Shown here: one piece after another, positions 7,645 through 15,794 of the stretch
How positions within the stretch are numbered: the stretch's first letter is position 1
How the letters are laid out: each line of letters begins with the position of its first letter
Assembly: GCF_012524205.1 (NCBI RefSeq)
Contig: NZ_JABACI010000004.1
Span: 248,001-312,000 of the forward strand
DNA from: Microbacterium salsuginis
Lineage (GTDB): Bacteria > Actinomycetota > Actinomycetes > Actinomycetales > Microbacteriaceae
Length of the DNA: 64,000 nucleotides
Reading direction: 5' to 3'
Program-made: the position numbers and the translations under genes
Notes under the pieces: model-generated
Seen by the model: only the letters and a program-made list of their open reading frames with translations
Databases searched by the model: none
What the model was told of the DNA's origin: nothing

Positions 7645-8636
7645 TTGATCACCCGAATCCTTCTGCGAAGTCGCCATCCGGTAGCGGCGACGGCGACGAT
7701 GATCACCGCGCCCTGGACCGCGATCTGAACCGACGAATCGAACCCGACGAGGATCAGCCCGTTGGCAAGCACGACCAGAATGCCGACGCCGACGAGGCTG
7801 CGAAGTACGCCGCCACGCCCGCCGACCAGGAGCGTGCCGCCCAGCACGACGGCGGTGATAGCCGCGAACAGCGCATCCGCGCCGATCTGCGGCGAGCCGA
7901 CACCGAGCTGCATCGCCGAGAGCGCCCCGGCGAGACCGGACGCGAGGCCTGCGAGTACGAAGGCGGCGATCTTGTAGGGGCCGACCGCGATTCCGGACAG
8001 TTTCGCGATGGGCTCGTCGCCGCCGATGACATAGCCGTAGCGCCCGACCTTCGTATAGCGCTGCACTGCCCACGCGATGGCGATGACCGCGATCGACATG
8101 AGGAACAGCAGGGGGATCGGGCCCCATGAGCCCGTTCCGAGAGCGCGGAAGCTCTCGTCGAGGAGGCGTGGCGCGCGCCCGCCGAAGAGCACCGTGGCCA
8201 CACCGATGCCGATCGCTCCAGTTCCCAGAGTCGCCATGAAGGAGGGGATGCCGAGCCGCACGTTGAGCAGACCGTTGAGCACACCGAACGCTCCGCCGAC
8301 GAGCGTTGCGATCAGCAGTGCACCGAGCCCCAGGGAAATGTCATTGCGATCGTTCTGGGCGAGGAGGACGAACACCAACGACGACGTTGCCATGACGCCC
8401 GAAACCGACAGATCGATGCTGCCGAGCAGGATGACGAACGTCATGCCGGTGGCTACGACGATCGGGATGCTCAGTTGGGTGAGCAGGATCGAGACGTTGC
8501 CCTGTGACAGGAAGATCGGGCTCACGACCGCAAAGACGGCGATGAGCACGATCAGAGCAATGAGAGGACCGGCGTCGGCGAGTCGATGGCGCCAGACCGA
8601 TGTGAGCACGGACTCGGTCGCCTTCGTATGTGACAT
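7641..8636 (-). CDS. Sugar ABC transporter permease (RbsC-like)
   Basis: This 331-residue polytopic protein belongs to the same family as the other permease but is clearly divergent from it. It contains ILLGSIDLSVSG, NGLLNVRLGIPSFMATLGTG and VVLGGTLLVGGRGG. The ATG at 8634-8636 has AGGAG 8 nt upstream. The region between it and the binding-protein gene contains a strong hairpin that may lower expression of the membrane components. Its stop overlaps the ATPase start. Confidence 0.92.
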   Translation of the reverse strand: MSHTKATESVLTSVWRHRLADAGPLIALIVLIAVFAVVSPIFLSQGNVSILLTQLSIPIVVATGMTFVILLGSIDLSVSGVMATSSLVFVLLAQNDRNDISLGLGALLIATLVGGAFGVLNGLLNVRLGIPSFMATLGTGAIGIGVATVLFGGRAPRLLDESFRALGTGSWGPIPLLFLMSIAVIAIAWAVQRYTKVGRYGYVIGGDEPIAKLSGIAVGPYKIAAFVLAGLASGLAGALSAMQLGVGSPQIGADALFAAITAVVLGGTLLVGGRGGVLRSLVGVGILVVLANGLILVGFDSSVQIAVQGAVIIVAVAATGWRLRRRIRVIK

Positions 8637-8665
8637 GGGTATTCTCCTGTGAACCTGCGCGACGA

Positions 8666-8703
8666 GCCGTGTGGAGGCCGCCGTCGAGCGGCCTCCACAC
8701 GGC
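8666..8703 (-). terminator. Intercistronic hairpin after the binding-protein gene
   Basis: A perfect 16-bp stem (8666-8681 with 8688-8703) and 6-nt loop starts 6 bp past the binding-protein stop. Such hairpins after periplasmic or lipid-anchored binding-protein genes usually stabilise the upstream mRNA or act as partial terminators, giving an excess of binding protein over permease. Confidence 0.75.
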
Positions 8704-8709
8704 AACCGA

Positions 8710-9807
8710 CTACTCGATCGGGCCTTGGCTGCGCGACCACGGGTCGTCGAAGTCGGGCTGGATCGTTGAGAGCTCGGGCGCCTGCTCGAAGTCGGCGACG
8801 TTGTCGGCGGTCACGACGGTCTGCGTGCCATAGAAGGCGCGCTGCTCGTGGCTCAGTTCGGCGACATCGATCTCGCCCGTGGCCGCTTTGTAGGCGAGCG
8901 ACAGCCCCGCCCCGCCTTGCCACCACGGGTCGGTCGACACCGTCGCGAGGTACCCGGTGGACTCGTCCTGGATCGCTTCGAGCGCCTCCGGCACGGCGTC
9001 GAAGCCGACGATGGGGACCTGACCCTGCAGACCAGCGGCGCGCAGCGCCTCGAGCGCGCCGAGCGCCATCTCATCATTGGCAGCCCAGATCCCGTCGATC
9101 TGGTCTCCGTACTTGGCGATCAGGGTTTGAGCGACGGTAAGACCTTGAGAGCGGTCGAAGTTGCCGGCCTGGTCTTCGAGCAGCTTGATACCGGGGTTCG
9201 CCGCGAGGGCGTTCTGGAGACCTTCGAAGCGCTGTTGCGCGGCGACGTTGTCGAGAATGCCCTGGATGGCGATGATGTTGCCCGACCCACCCATGTGCTC
9301 GAACAGGGTGGTGGCGACGTCCTCGCCACTGACGCGGCCGTCGAAAGAGATGTGCGCGACCCAGTTGTCACCGATGTCCCACGGGTTGAGGTCATCAGGC
9401 TTGCTCCACTGCGTCACGACATAGCCGCCGGCATCTGCGACGGCGCGCACGATGGCCTCGGTGTCAGACGATGTATTGGGGTCGACGTTCAGCGCGTAGA
9501 CCTGGCCGGCGGCACCGAGTGCGCGCACTTGCGACAGCTGACGCTGCGAGTCCGCCTCGTCGGTGATGACGTTCACCTCGAGTCCCACTGACTCCCCGAA
9601 CAAGTCGCCGCCGTCGACCCAGTTTGCGTGGTACGAGTTCGACAGACTGCGCACGCCTTGATACAGAGCGACATCACCGCCCTCGGCGGTGGCGCCCGGG
9701 TCATCCGATGCCGAACTGCAGCCCGCGAGCATCAGCCCCGCGGTGGCGGTTATGGCGGCTGCGGCAAGCGCGAGCCGCCTGCGGCGCGTGAATCCAGACA
9801 TCTTCAT
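8710..9807 (-). CDS. Sugar-binding lipoprotein of the ABC importer (type 1 periplasmic-binding fold)
   Basis: This 365-residue protein has a basic start, a hydrophobic helix and the lipobox LAGC (Cys about residue 29), so it is a membrane-anchored lipoprotein. The mature part has the Peripla_BP_4 pattern: a first strand (DVALYQGV), GQVYALNVDPNTSSD, GIWAANDEMALGALEAL and PIVGFDAVPEAL. It should capture the sugar and deliver it to the two permeases. The ATG at 9805-9807 has AAGGAG at 5 nt. Upstream lie a 16-bp palindrome, an overlapping promoter/operator and a second operator shared with the divergent dehydrogenase gene. Many Trp residues are compatible with a saccharide or polyol pocket, but the ligand is unknown. 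Confidence 0.9.
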   Translation of the reverse strand: MKMSGFTRRRRLALAAAAITATAGLMLAGCSSASDDPGATAEGGDVALYQGVRSLSNSYHANWVDGGDLFGESVGLEVNVITDEADSQRQLSQVRALGAAGQVYALNVDPNTSSDTEAIVRAVADAGGYVVTQWSKPDDLNPWDIGDNWVAHISFDGRVSGEDVATTLFEHMGGSGNIIAIQGILDNVAAQQRFEGLQNALAANPGIKLLEDQAGNFDRSQGLTVAQTLIAKYGDQIDGIWAANDEMALGALEALRAAGLQGQVPIVGFDAVPEALEAIQDESTGYLATVSTDPWWQGGAGLSLAYKAATGEIDVAELSHEQRAFYGTQTVVTADNVADFEQAPELSTIQPDFDDPWSRSQGPIE

Positions 9808-9825
9808 CGATTCTCCTTGTGATCA

Positions 9826-9841
9826 GTGACACCCGTGTCAC
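9826..9841. promoter_or_regulatory. GTGACAC-CC-GTGTCAC palindrome in the transporter leader
   Basis: Perfect 7-bp arms flank a 2-bp centre, 19 bp upstream of the binding-protein ATG. It differs from the RpiR-type operators and may bind a second regulator or form an mRNA hairpin near the ribosome site. Confidence 0.4.
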
Positions 9842-9984
9842 CTCGGGGATGCGAGAACCTCCTCGCGGCCCGAGTTCTCGGCCCATCCTTCGGGTGATCA
9901 GGACGTGCGGCCGTGGTGCATATCGTTGAGAGCGACCCGTGAGCGGACGATCTCCGTCGGGGCCGAGCGAGCACCCCACATCAC

Positions 9985-10018
9985 GTAGTTATACTACACA
10001 AACCCTGCATTGGCGCAA
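9985..10018 (-). promoter_or_regulatory. Transporter promoter overlapped by operator 1
   Basis: On the minus strand, TTGCGC (10018-10013) and TAGTAT (9996-9991) are spaced 16 bp. The 13-bp palindrome GTAGT-TAT-ACTAC (9985-9997) covers the -10 box, a typical repressor arrangement. Matching sites occur at 10058, 15709 and 15782. Confidence 0.65.
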
Positions 10019-10057
10019 GCCGCCGGGCCAAATAGGACGCATCATCGGCAGGGATAG

Positions 10058-10070
10058 GTAGTCATGCTAC
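10058..10070 (+). promoter_or_regulatory. Operator 2, upstream of the first dehydrogenase
   Basis: GTAGTCATGCTAC is a GTAG...CTAC inverted repeat of the same 13-bp layout as operator 1, with the inner pair changed. A TACATT overlaps its right end and may be the -10 box of the plus-strand promoter, 50 bp before the start codon. Confidence 0.55.
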
Positions 10071-10122
10071 ATTCTTAGAGATCGAAAGCCTCGGCCCTCG
10101 CGCCATCCGCAAAGGAGCAACC

Positions 10123-11148
10123 ATGTCCGGGAACCGTCGCCGCGTGCTCATCCCCAGCCCCGACGTCGTCGAAATCGTCACCGAGGCGCGGGCCGAACTC
10201 CTCCCCGGCGAGGCGCTCGTCTCGTTCCGCCTGGCGGGAGTGTGCGGGTCCGATACGCACGCGATGCATGGCCACCACCCGCAGATGACGCTGCCGTACT
10301 ACCCCGGCCACGAGGTTGTCGGGATCGTGGAAGAGGTGGCCGAGGGAGTCGATGCGTCGCTCCTCGGCGCCCGGGTCACCCCCGAGCCGACCCTGCCGTG
10401 CGGCCAATGCAAGACGTGCCGCCGCGGCAACGAGAACGTGTGCGAGAACCTGGAGTTCTTCGGCTGCGGCTTCCGCGAAGGCGGCATGGCAGACACCTTC
10501 ACCGTGCGGGCCGACCGTCTCCACATCGTGCCCGAGGGCTTCACCGACGAGCAGGCGATCCTCATCGAGCCGCTCGCCACCCCCGTGCACGCGACCCGGT
10601 TGGCCGGCGACCTGACCGGCCGCGCAGTGCTCATCCAGGGGTGCGGCACCATCGGGCTTCTCATGCTGGCCGCTGCCCGCCACGCAGGTGCTCGCCGCAT
10701 CGTCATGAGCGACGTGCTCCCTTCCAAGCGTGCCTTCGCCGAACAGCTGGGCGCCGACGCGACCGTCAACGCGCTCGCAGAGGACTTCCCGGAAGCGGTG
10801 CTCGAAGCGCTCGGCGAGACCGCCGACGTCGTCTTCGACTGCGTCTCGATTCCCTCGACCGTCGAAGCCGGCCTCGCCGTTCTCGCCAAGGCCGGGAAAC
10901 TGGTGACCGTCGGCATCCCGACTCGGCCGGTGACCATTCCTCTCGCGCAGGTGCAGGACGCCCAGCAGTCGATCCTGGGAGCCGCGACCTACGTGGCCGA
11001 GGACTACCGCATCTCGGCCGAGATCATCGGCAGCGGCGCCGTCGACACGAACGTCATGGTTTCGGCGTCATACCCCTTCGAGCGGGCCGCCGAGGCTTTC
11101 GCCCAGGCAGCGACCGGCGAGCAGGTCAAGGTCGTCATCACTGCGTGA
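10123..11148 (+). CDS. Zinc-dependent medium-chain dehydrogenase (polyol/alditol type)
   Basis: This 341-residue MDR enzyme has catalytic-zinc ligands Cys41 (VCGSD) and His63-Glu64 (PGHE), structural-zinc cysteines at 93, 96, 99 and 107, and a Rossmann motif near residue 169 (IQGCGTIGLLML). Relatives oxidise polyols or sugars with NAD(P)+. GGAGCAACC precedes the ATG. It is first in a two-gene plus-strand operon with another MDR enzyme. Both are controlled with the sugar importer, so it probably performs an early oxidation of the imported compound or a late reduction of an intermediate. Sorbitol, arabinitol or threitol-type substrates are possible; none can be chosen from sequence. Confidence 0.88.
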   Translation: MSGNRRRVLIPSPDVVEIVTEARAELLPGEALVSFRLAGVCGSDTHAMHGHHPQMTLPYYPGHEVVGIVEEVAEGVDASLLGARVTPEPTLPCGQCKTCRRGNENVCENLEFFGCGFREGGMADTFTVRADRLHIVPEGFTDEQAILIEPLATPVHATRLAGDLTGRAVLIQGCGTIGLLMLAAARHAGARRIVMSDVLPSKRAFAEQLGADATVNALAEDFPEAVLEALGETADVVFDCVSIPSTVEAGLAVLAKAGKLVTVGIPTRPVTIPLAQVQDAQQSILGAATYVAEDYRISAEIIGSGAVDTNVMVSASYPFERAAEAFAQAATGEQVKVVITA

Positions 11149-11209
11149 TCAGGTGGGTGGTGTGCTCGCGCCGCCCGGTCGTCGGGAAGTCCCGACAGAG
11201 GAGGAAGAC

Positions 11210-12226
11210 ATGAAGGCGATCGTGTTCCGTGAAGGCTCGCAGTGGGCCGTTGAGGACGTTCCGACGCCCGAGCCCGGCCCGGGTGAGGTGCGTCTGCAGA
11301 TTCTGCGCACCGGCGTCTGCGGCACCGACGAGCACCTGCTCCACGGCGGATTCATCGCCACGCTTCCGCTCATCCCCGGTCACGAGATGCTCGGCCGGGT
11401 CGACGCGATCGGCGACGGCGTCGACAGTCGCCTCCTAGGGTCGACCGTCGCCGTCGACAACACCATCCACTGCGGCGAATGTGAACCCTGCCTCTCTGGG
11501 CGCCATTTGTTCTGCGAGAATTTCGTATCACTCGGCTGCAACGCGCCGGGCGGTTTCGCCGAGTACACCGTCGTGCGGGCGGCGAAGACCTTCGTCGTGG
11601 ACGACCTCGATCCGGTGGCGTCGACCTTCGCTGAGCCGACCGCCTGCGCGATGCACGGCGCCGACGTGCTCGCGCTCCGACCGGCCTCCGACGTGCTGAT
11701 CTTCGGTGCCGGCCCTACCGGATTGATCCTCGCGCAGCTCCTCAAGGCATCGGGCGCTGCCCGCGTGGTGGTTGCGGCTCCCACCGCATCAAAGCTCGAG
11801 CTGGCCGAGTCGCTGGGCGTCGACGTCACCGTGCAGGTCGACCGCACCGATCCCACCGGCGCGGAGGCCGAGCTTCGCGCGCTTGCCCCGCGCGGGTTCG
11901 ACGCCGTGGTCGAGGCGACCGGTTCCATCTCGGTGCTCGAGTCGGCGGTACGCCTCACGGCGACCGGCGGCACGGTCCTCGTTTACGGCCTCGCGGCCGA
12001 AGACGCGCGGGCGGCGATCAGCCCATACGAGATCTTCAGTCGCGAGCTGACCCTCAAGGGCTCCTTCGCTCAGGCGTTCACGATGCGCCGCGCGATCGAC
12101 GTCCTGCGCTCCGGAGCCGTGCGCACGGACGGGATCATCACGGACACCGTGGGTTTCGACGACTTCGGCCGCGCACTCGCGAACCTCCACGACTCATCTC
12201 AGATCAAGACCGTGTTCGTGCCCTAA
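11210..12226 (+). CDS. Zinc-dependent medium-chain dehydrogenase, second of the pair
   Basis: This 338-residue MDR dehydrogenase has Cys37 (VCGTD), His58-Glu59 (PGHE) and structural cysteines 88, 91, 94 and 102. The NAD-binding loop reads FGAGPTGL. It resembles arabinitol/ribitol-type dehydrogenases (family knowledge, not proven). The ATG at 11210 is chosen because AGAGGAGG lies 5 nt upstream; the frame stays open further back but has no ribosome site. The 61-bp gap to the first dehydrogenase suggests one transcript. Two different MDR enzymes in one regulon imply two redox steps or two related substrates. Confidence 0.88.
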   Translation: MKAIVFREGSQWAVEDVPTPEPGPGEVRLQILRTGVCGTDEHLLHGGFIATLPLIPGHEMLGRVDAIGDGVDSRLLGSTVAVDNTIHCGECEPCLSGRHLFCENFVSLGCNAPGGFAEYTVVRAAKTFVVDDLDPVASTFAEPTACAMHGADVLALRPASDVLIFGAGPTGLILAQLLKASGAARVVVAAPTASKLELAESLGVDVTVQVDRTDPTGAEAELRALAPRGFDAVVEATGSISVLESAVRLTATGGTVLVYGLAAEDARAAISPYEIFSRELTLKGSFAQAFTMRRAIDVLRSGAVRTDGIITDTVGFDDFGRALANLHDSSQIKTVFVP

Positions 12227-12250
12227 CGGCGCCCGCCGCGGACGAGCGGA

Positions 12251-13120
12251 TCAGACGCGCTTGGTGCCCCGGAAAACCGCGAGCTCGTCCTTCATGCGCG
12301 AGAGTCGTTTCGCATGATCGGCGCCACGGCGAAGTGAGACCGCTGTGGCGAGCACATCGATGACGACGAGGCCCGCGATCCGGCTCACCGTCGGGGTTAC
12401 CATGTCGGTGTCTTCGAAGGTCTTGACGACGATCGGGATGTCGACGAGTTTGGCGAGCGTGTTGTCGTCGTCCCCGGTGATGCCGATCACGACGAGGCCG
12501 TGATCCTTGCCCTGTCTCACGATGTCGAGGAGGGCCTTCGTTCGTCCGGTGTTCGAGATCGCGACGAGCACGGAGCCGGCCGGCGCCATGGCCACGGCCA
12601 TGAACTGCTGGTGCGGGTCGGGCGGAGCCGTCGCGGGGATGCCGAAGAGGACGCCCTTCTGCTCCGCGTCGCTCGCGATCAGGCCCGATGCGCCCAGACC
12701 CGCGAGGAGCATCGCCGGTGCGGCCAGAATCGCGTTCACGGCCTGCTCGAGCCGGTCGGAATCGATGTAATGCCGTGCGCGATCGAGGCTGGCGATCGTG
12801 TGATCGAACATCTTGGTCGCAACGAGCGAGACGGGTTCGTCGGCGCCGATCGCCGAGACGGTGGCAGGACGGCCCAGAGCGACCGATTGCGCGAGGGCGA
12901 GCTTGAACTGCTGGAAGCCGTCGAATCCGAGATTCGTGCTGAATCTCATGACAGTCGGTTCGCTGACCCCTGCCGCCTCGGCGACGGCAGCCATCGTCGA
13001 GCCCACGACGAATTCTGGATTCTCCATGACGAGGTCCGCGACGGACTGTTCCGATTTGCGCAGCCGCCCGCGCTCTCCGGCCACGTACTCGCGCAGAGGC
13101 ACACCTGGATCGAACGCCAC
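12251..13120 (-). CDS. RpiR-family regulator (HTH_6 + SIS domain)
   Basis: This 289-residue protein has an N-terminal HTH (about residues 20-75: KSEQSVADLV...VAEAAGVSEPTVMRFSTNLGF) and a C-terminal SIS domain (about 115-250: LLAGLGASGLIASDAEQK, SVLVAISNTGRTK). SIS domains of RpiR proteins bind phosphosugars. It lies downstream of the kinase and lactonase genes on the minus strand. The GTG at 13118-13120 is preceded by GAGGGG at 6 nt. It is the obvious candidate to bind the four GTAGT-N3-ACTAC palindromes of the locus, with the inducer likely a phosphorylated pathway intermediate made by the FGGY kinase. Confidence 0.9.
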   Translation of the reverse strand: MAFDPGVPLREYVAGERGRLRKSEQSVADLVMENPEFVVGSTMAAVAEAAGVSEPTVMRFSTNLGFDGFQQFKLALAQSVALGRPATVSAIGADEPVSLVATKMFDHTIASLDRARHYIDSDRLEQAVNAILAAPAMLLAGLGASGLIASDAEQKGVLFGIPATAPPDPHQQFMAVAMAPAGSVLVAISNTGRTKALLDIVRQGKDHGLVVIGITGDDDNTLAKLVDIPIVVKTFEDTDMVTPTVSRIAGLVVIDVLATAVSLRRGADHAKRLSRMKDELAVFRGTKRV

Positions 13121-13215
13121 CCGTTGCCCCTCGCTTCCACGGCCGCCTCGCCGCGGCGCCTCGTGCCTCAGGCTATCGCGTGCGCGCGGCGGCTCCGGCC
13201 GTGTTCTGCCCGATC

Positions 13216-14175
13216 TCACCTGCTGGCCGAATCGCCGGAAAGGGCGAGCAGGCGCGCCGGATTGCGGCTCACGATGTCACTGAAAGCATCGTCGCTCACG
13301 CGCTCCGCGAGGCGAGGGAGGAAGCGCAACGGAAGGTATTCCAGTCCCGGGATGCCGCCGTACGCCCGATACCGGGTACTGCGCGCGACGTCCCCGCCGA
13401 TCACGATCCTTGTGCCGCCGCCGCGCGCGACCACGTCGGCGATACACGCGATGATGGCGGAGTCGGGAGACTCGCGGTGCCGTGCCGGTCCGTCGAAGCC
13501 TAGGTAGGCGCCGCGGCGGGCGAGCTCGGCGTGAAGCCCGGCGTCGAGGTTGCGATCGATGTGCGCGAGCACGACGCGGCGCGGCGCGATGCCCTCGGAC
13601 TCCAGGTGATCGAGAACCTCGTGCGCGGCCGAGCCGTGCTCGAGGTGCACCATGATGGAGCAGCCGGTCGCGCGCGAGGCGATCGCTGCCGCGATGAGCC
13701 CCTTCTGCTCGAATTCTCCGATGCTCCAATAGCGTGCCGCAGCCTTGACCACTCCCGCACGGATCGGGTCTCCGTCAGGCGTGCGGGCCATCCCTCCATC
13801 GTCGGTGCGCATGCCCTCAGCGATCTCTGCGGTGAACCGCTCGCCCAGGTCCTCGGGCGTCGCATCCCGCAACGGGTGGTCGGCGGCGTAATGCCCGCCG
13901 TGGTGCAGGCCGGTCGTGTGCACCAGGTGCATACCGATGGCCGCACTGATGCGCGCAAGTCCCTCGGGATTGCGGCCGAGCCCGAGGGGCGTCGCCTCGA
14001 CCATGGACGTCACCCCGGCGCGCAGCATCCGTCTCGCCTCCTCCGCCGACAGGGCCTCGTCGCCGAGTTCGTCGCCTGAGAGGAGCGGGGTCGCCTGGAA
14101 CAGGTGCTCGTGGTAGTCGACCACTCCGAGTGCCGACGGTGGGATGTCGCCGAGCACGGTCCGCACGACGTTCAT
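13216..14175 (-). CDS. Phosphotriesterase-family metal-dependent hydrolase, probable (phospho)lactonase
   Basis: This 319-residue TIM-barrel amidohydrolase keeps the full binuclear metal site of the phosphotriesterase family: His22 and His24 (YHEHLF), bridging Lys144 (GVVKAAA), His177 (MVHLEH), His205 (LAHIDR) and Asp262 (GGDVARS). Family members near sugar kinases include phospho-furanose lactonases, so hydrolysis of a sugar (phospho)lactone is the best guess. Its ATG overlaps the kinase stop by 4 bp. The 95-bp gap to the RpiR gene carries no terminator. True phosphotriesterase activity is unlikely in this context. Confidence 0.87.
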   Translation of the reverse strand: MNVVRTVLGDIPPSALGVVDYHEHLFQATPLLSGDELGDEALSAEEARRMLRAGVTSMVEATPLGLGRNPEGLARISAAIGMHLVHTTGLHHGGHYAADHPLRDATPEDLGERFTAEIAEGMRTDDGGMARTPDGDPIRAGVVKAAARYWSIGEFEQKGLIAAAIASRATGCSIMVHLEHGSAAHEVLDHLESEGIAPRRVVLAHIDRNLDAGLHAELARRGAYLGFDGPARHRESPDSAIIACIADVVARGGGTRIVIGGDVARSTRYRAYGGIPGLEYLPLRFLPRLAERVSDDAFSDIVSRNPARLLALSGDSASR

Positions 14176-15677
14176 CCGCGCCTCGCGTCGGCCGTGGTGT
14201 CGAACCAGGGCTCGAGCCGCGCGTACGCATCCAGGAATTCCGCGTACTCCGCCCTCGATGCCGCGTGACGCGCCATGTCGGGAGTACGCGAGGACGCGCG
14301 GGTGGAGAAGCCGAGGGTGGCGTCGAAGTCGTCGAAGACGCCCACACCGACACCCGCGACCACCGCGGCGCCGACGGAGCCCGCCTCGTCGATCAGGTCA
14401 CGCGCGCTCACCGGCACACCCCATGTGTCGGCGAAGATGTCGAGTAGGAGGCCCGCGTTCGCAGCACCGCCAATGGCGTCGATGTGACCGACGGCGACGC
14501 CGTTGTCGAGGAACGCACGGATGCCCGTGTAGAGGTTGAAGGCGACCCCCTCGAGCACGGCGCGCGTCAGATGTCCGCGTCCATGGTGCATGTGGATGCC
14601 GACGAACGCGGCGCGCGCGTTGGGGTTCCAGTACGGCGAGCGCTCGCCCAGCAGATGTGGCAGGAAGTACAGCCCTTCTGACGCCGCCTCGGCGGCCGCC
14701 GCCTCGCCGAGCAGCTCGGCGTAACGATCTGCCTGCGCCGGCGAGAGCGTGTCGGTGATCCACTGCAGCGAGGCGCCGCCGGTCTGCATCGTGGCGGTGG
14801 GCACGAACCGCCCGGGGATGACGTGGTTGAAAGTCATCGACCGCATGAGCGGGTCGAGCAGCGGAACCTCGGCGCTGACCGAGACCCACGACGACGATCC
14901 GAGGTATGCGTAAGCGCCCGAGCTCGGATCGATGATCCCGGCGCCGAGGGCGGCCATCGGTCCGTCCCCGCCGCCGATGACGACAGGAGTGCCCGCGGCC
15001 AGGCCTACCTCGGCGGCTACGTCAGCGCGAACCGTGCCGATGACCGTGGTCGATTCGACGATCTCGGGAAACAGGGCGCGATCGACTCCTGCGGCGGCGA
15101 GGAGTTCGTCCGACCATTCGCCGCCGAGCTGGTCGTAGGCGTTCGTGCCCGACGCGTCTGAGCGGTCGGTGATCTGCACCCCGGTGAGCCGGTACGCCAG
15201 GTAGTCCTTCGCCTGCAGCGTCTTGTCGATCCGCGCGAACGCTTCGGGCTCGTTGTCGCGCAGCCACATGAGCTTCGGCAGCGAATACGTGGGATTCAGC
15301 CGGTGTCCGGTGACCGCATAGCCCCGATCCATCCCGACACGATCGATCAGCAGGGCGCACTGCGCGCGCGATCGCGTGTCGGCCCAGATCATCGCCGGAC
15401 GCACGAGTTCGCCGTGGATGTCGACGGGCACAACGCCCATCATCTGGCCCGAGAACGACACTGCGTCGATGGATGTTGCGGGCGTGCCGGTGCGCTCGAG
15501 CAGTTCGCGGCCCGCCTCGCACATCGCCCGCCACCAATCGTGCGGATCCTGCTCTGCGCGTCCGTCGGCGCCGAAGTCGGCGTCGTAGCGAGCCGTGACC
15601 GACGCCACGAGCACTCCGTCGTTCGACACGAGCGTGGCCTTGTCCCCGGTCGTGCCGAGGTCGTGCGAAACGATCAT
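14172..15677 (-). CDS. FGGY-family carbohydrate kinase (xylulokinase-like)
   Basis: This 501-residue sugar kinase has the two-lobed FGGY/ASKHA fold. It has the N-terminal phosphate loop SHDLGTTGDKATL, FSGQMMGVVPV and WADTRSR in the sugar site, GGGDGPMAALGAG (about residue 245), and a C-terminal adenosine motif IGGAANAGLLLDIFADTWGVPV. It phosphorylates a ketose or polyol with ATP in the cytosol. GGAGGAG precedes the ATG. It is first in the kinase-lactonase-rpiR operon, with a GTAGT-type operator 31 bp upstream. Related actinobacterial proteins are annotated xylulokinase, but the substrate here is open. Confidence 0.92.
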   Translation of the reverse strand: MIVSHDLGTTGDKATLVSNDGVLVASVTARYDADFGADGRAEQDPHDWWRAMCEAGRELLERTGTPATSIDAVSFSGQMMGVVPVDIHGELVRPAMIWADTRSRAQCALLIDRVGMDRGYAVTGHRLNPTYSLPKLMWLRDNEPEAFARIDKTLQAKDYLAYRLTGVQITDRSDASGTNAYDQLGGEWSDELLAAAGVDRALFPEIVESTTVIGTVRADVAAEVGLAAGTPVVIGGGDGPMAALGAGIIDPSSGAYAYLGSSSWVSVSAEVPLLDPLMRSMTFNHVIPGRFVPTATMQTGGASLQWITDTLSPAQADRYAELLGEAAAAEAASEGLYFLPHLLGERSPYWNPNARAAFVGIHMHHGRGHLTRAVLEGVAFNLYTGIRAFLDNGVAVGHIDAIGGAANAGLLLDIFADTWGVPVSARDLIDEAGSVGAAVVAGVGVGVFDDFDATLGFSTRASSRTPDMARHAASRAEYAEFLDAYARLEPWFDTTADARRG

Positions 15678-15708
15678 CCGAAACTCCTCCGTGTTCCCCG
15701 GCGTCGCG

Positions 15709-15721
15709 ATAGTGAAACTAC
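15709..15721 (-). promoter_or_regulatory. Operator 3, upstream of the kinase operon
   Basis: ATAGT-GAA-ACTAC matches the GTAGT-N3-ACTAC consensus with one arm base changed. It lies 32-44 bp upstream of the kinase start, where a promoter is expected. Confidence 0.55.
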
Positions 15722-15781
15722 AAGATTGGGCGTTACGTCACGATTCTAGGGCGAAGATTCCGTTCGGGTGGTCCAGTTCAT

Positions 15782-15794
15782 GTAGTCTTACTAC
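15782..15794 (+). promoter_or_regulatory. Operator 4, abutting the isomerase start codon
   Basis: GTAGT-CTT-ACTAC is a perfect member of the set, extended to ATGTAGT/ACTACAT (15780-15796), and so runs into the ATG at 15795-15797. TAGTCT (15784-15789) within it is placed like a -10 box for transcription starting at the ATG. Confidence 0.65.

Larger units (their letters stand above)
9808..10122. other. Divergent control region of the sugar locus (315 bp, no gene)
   Basis: The gap separates the transporter operon (minus) from the dehydrogenase operon (plus). It contains a GTGACAC/GTGTCAC palindrome, two GTAGT-N3-(A/G)CTAC operators and a recognisable minus-strand promoter, each listed separately. 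I see no ORF or RNA gene. Confidence 0.7.
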
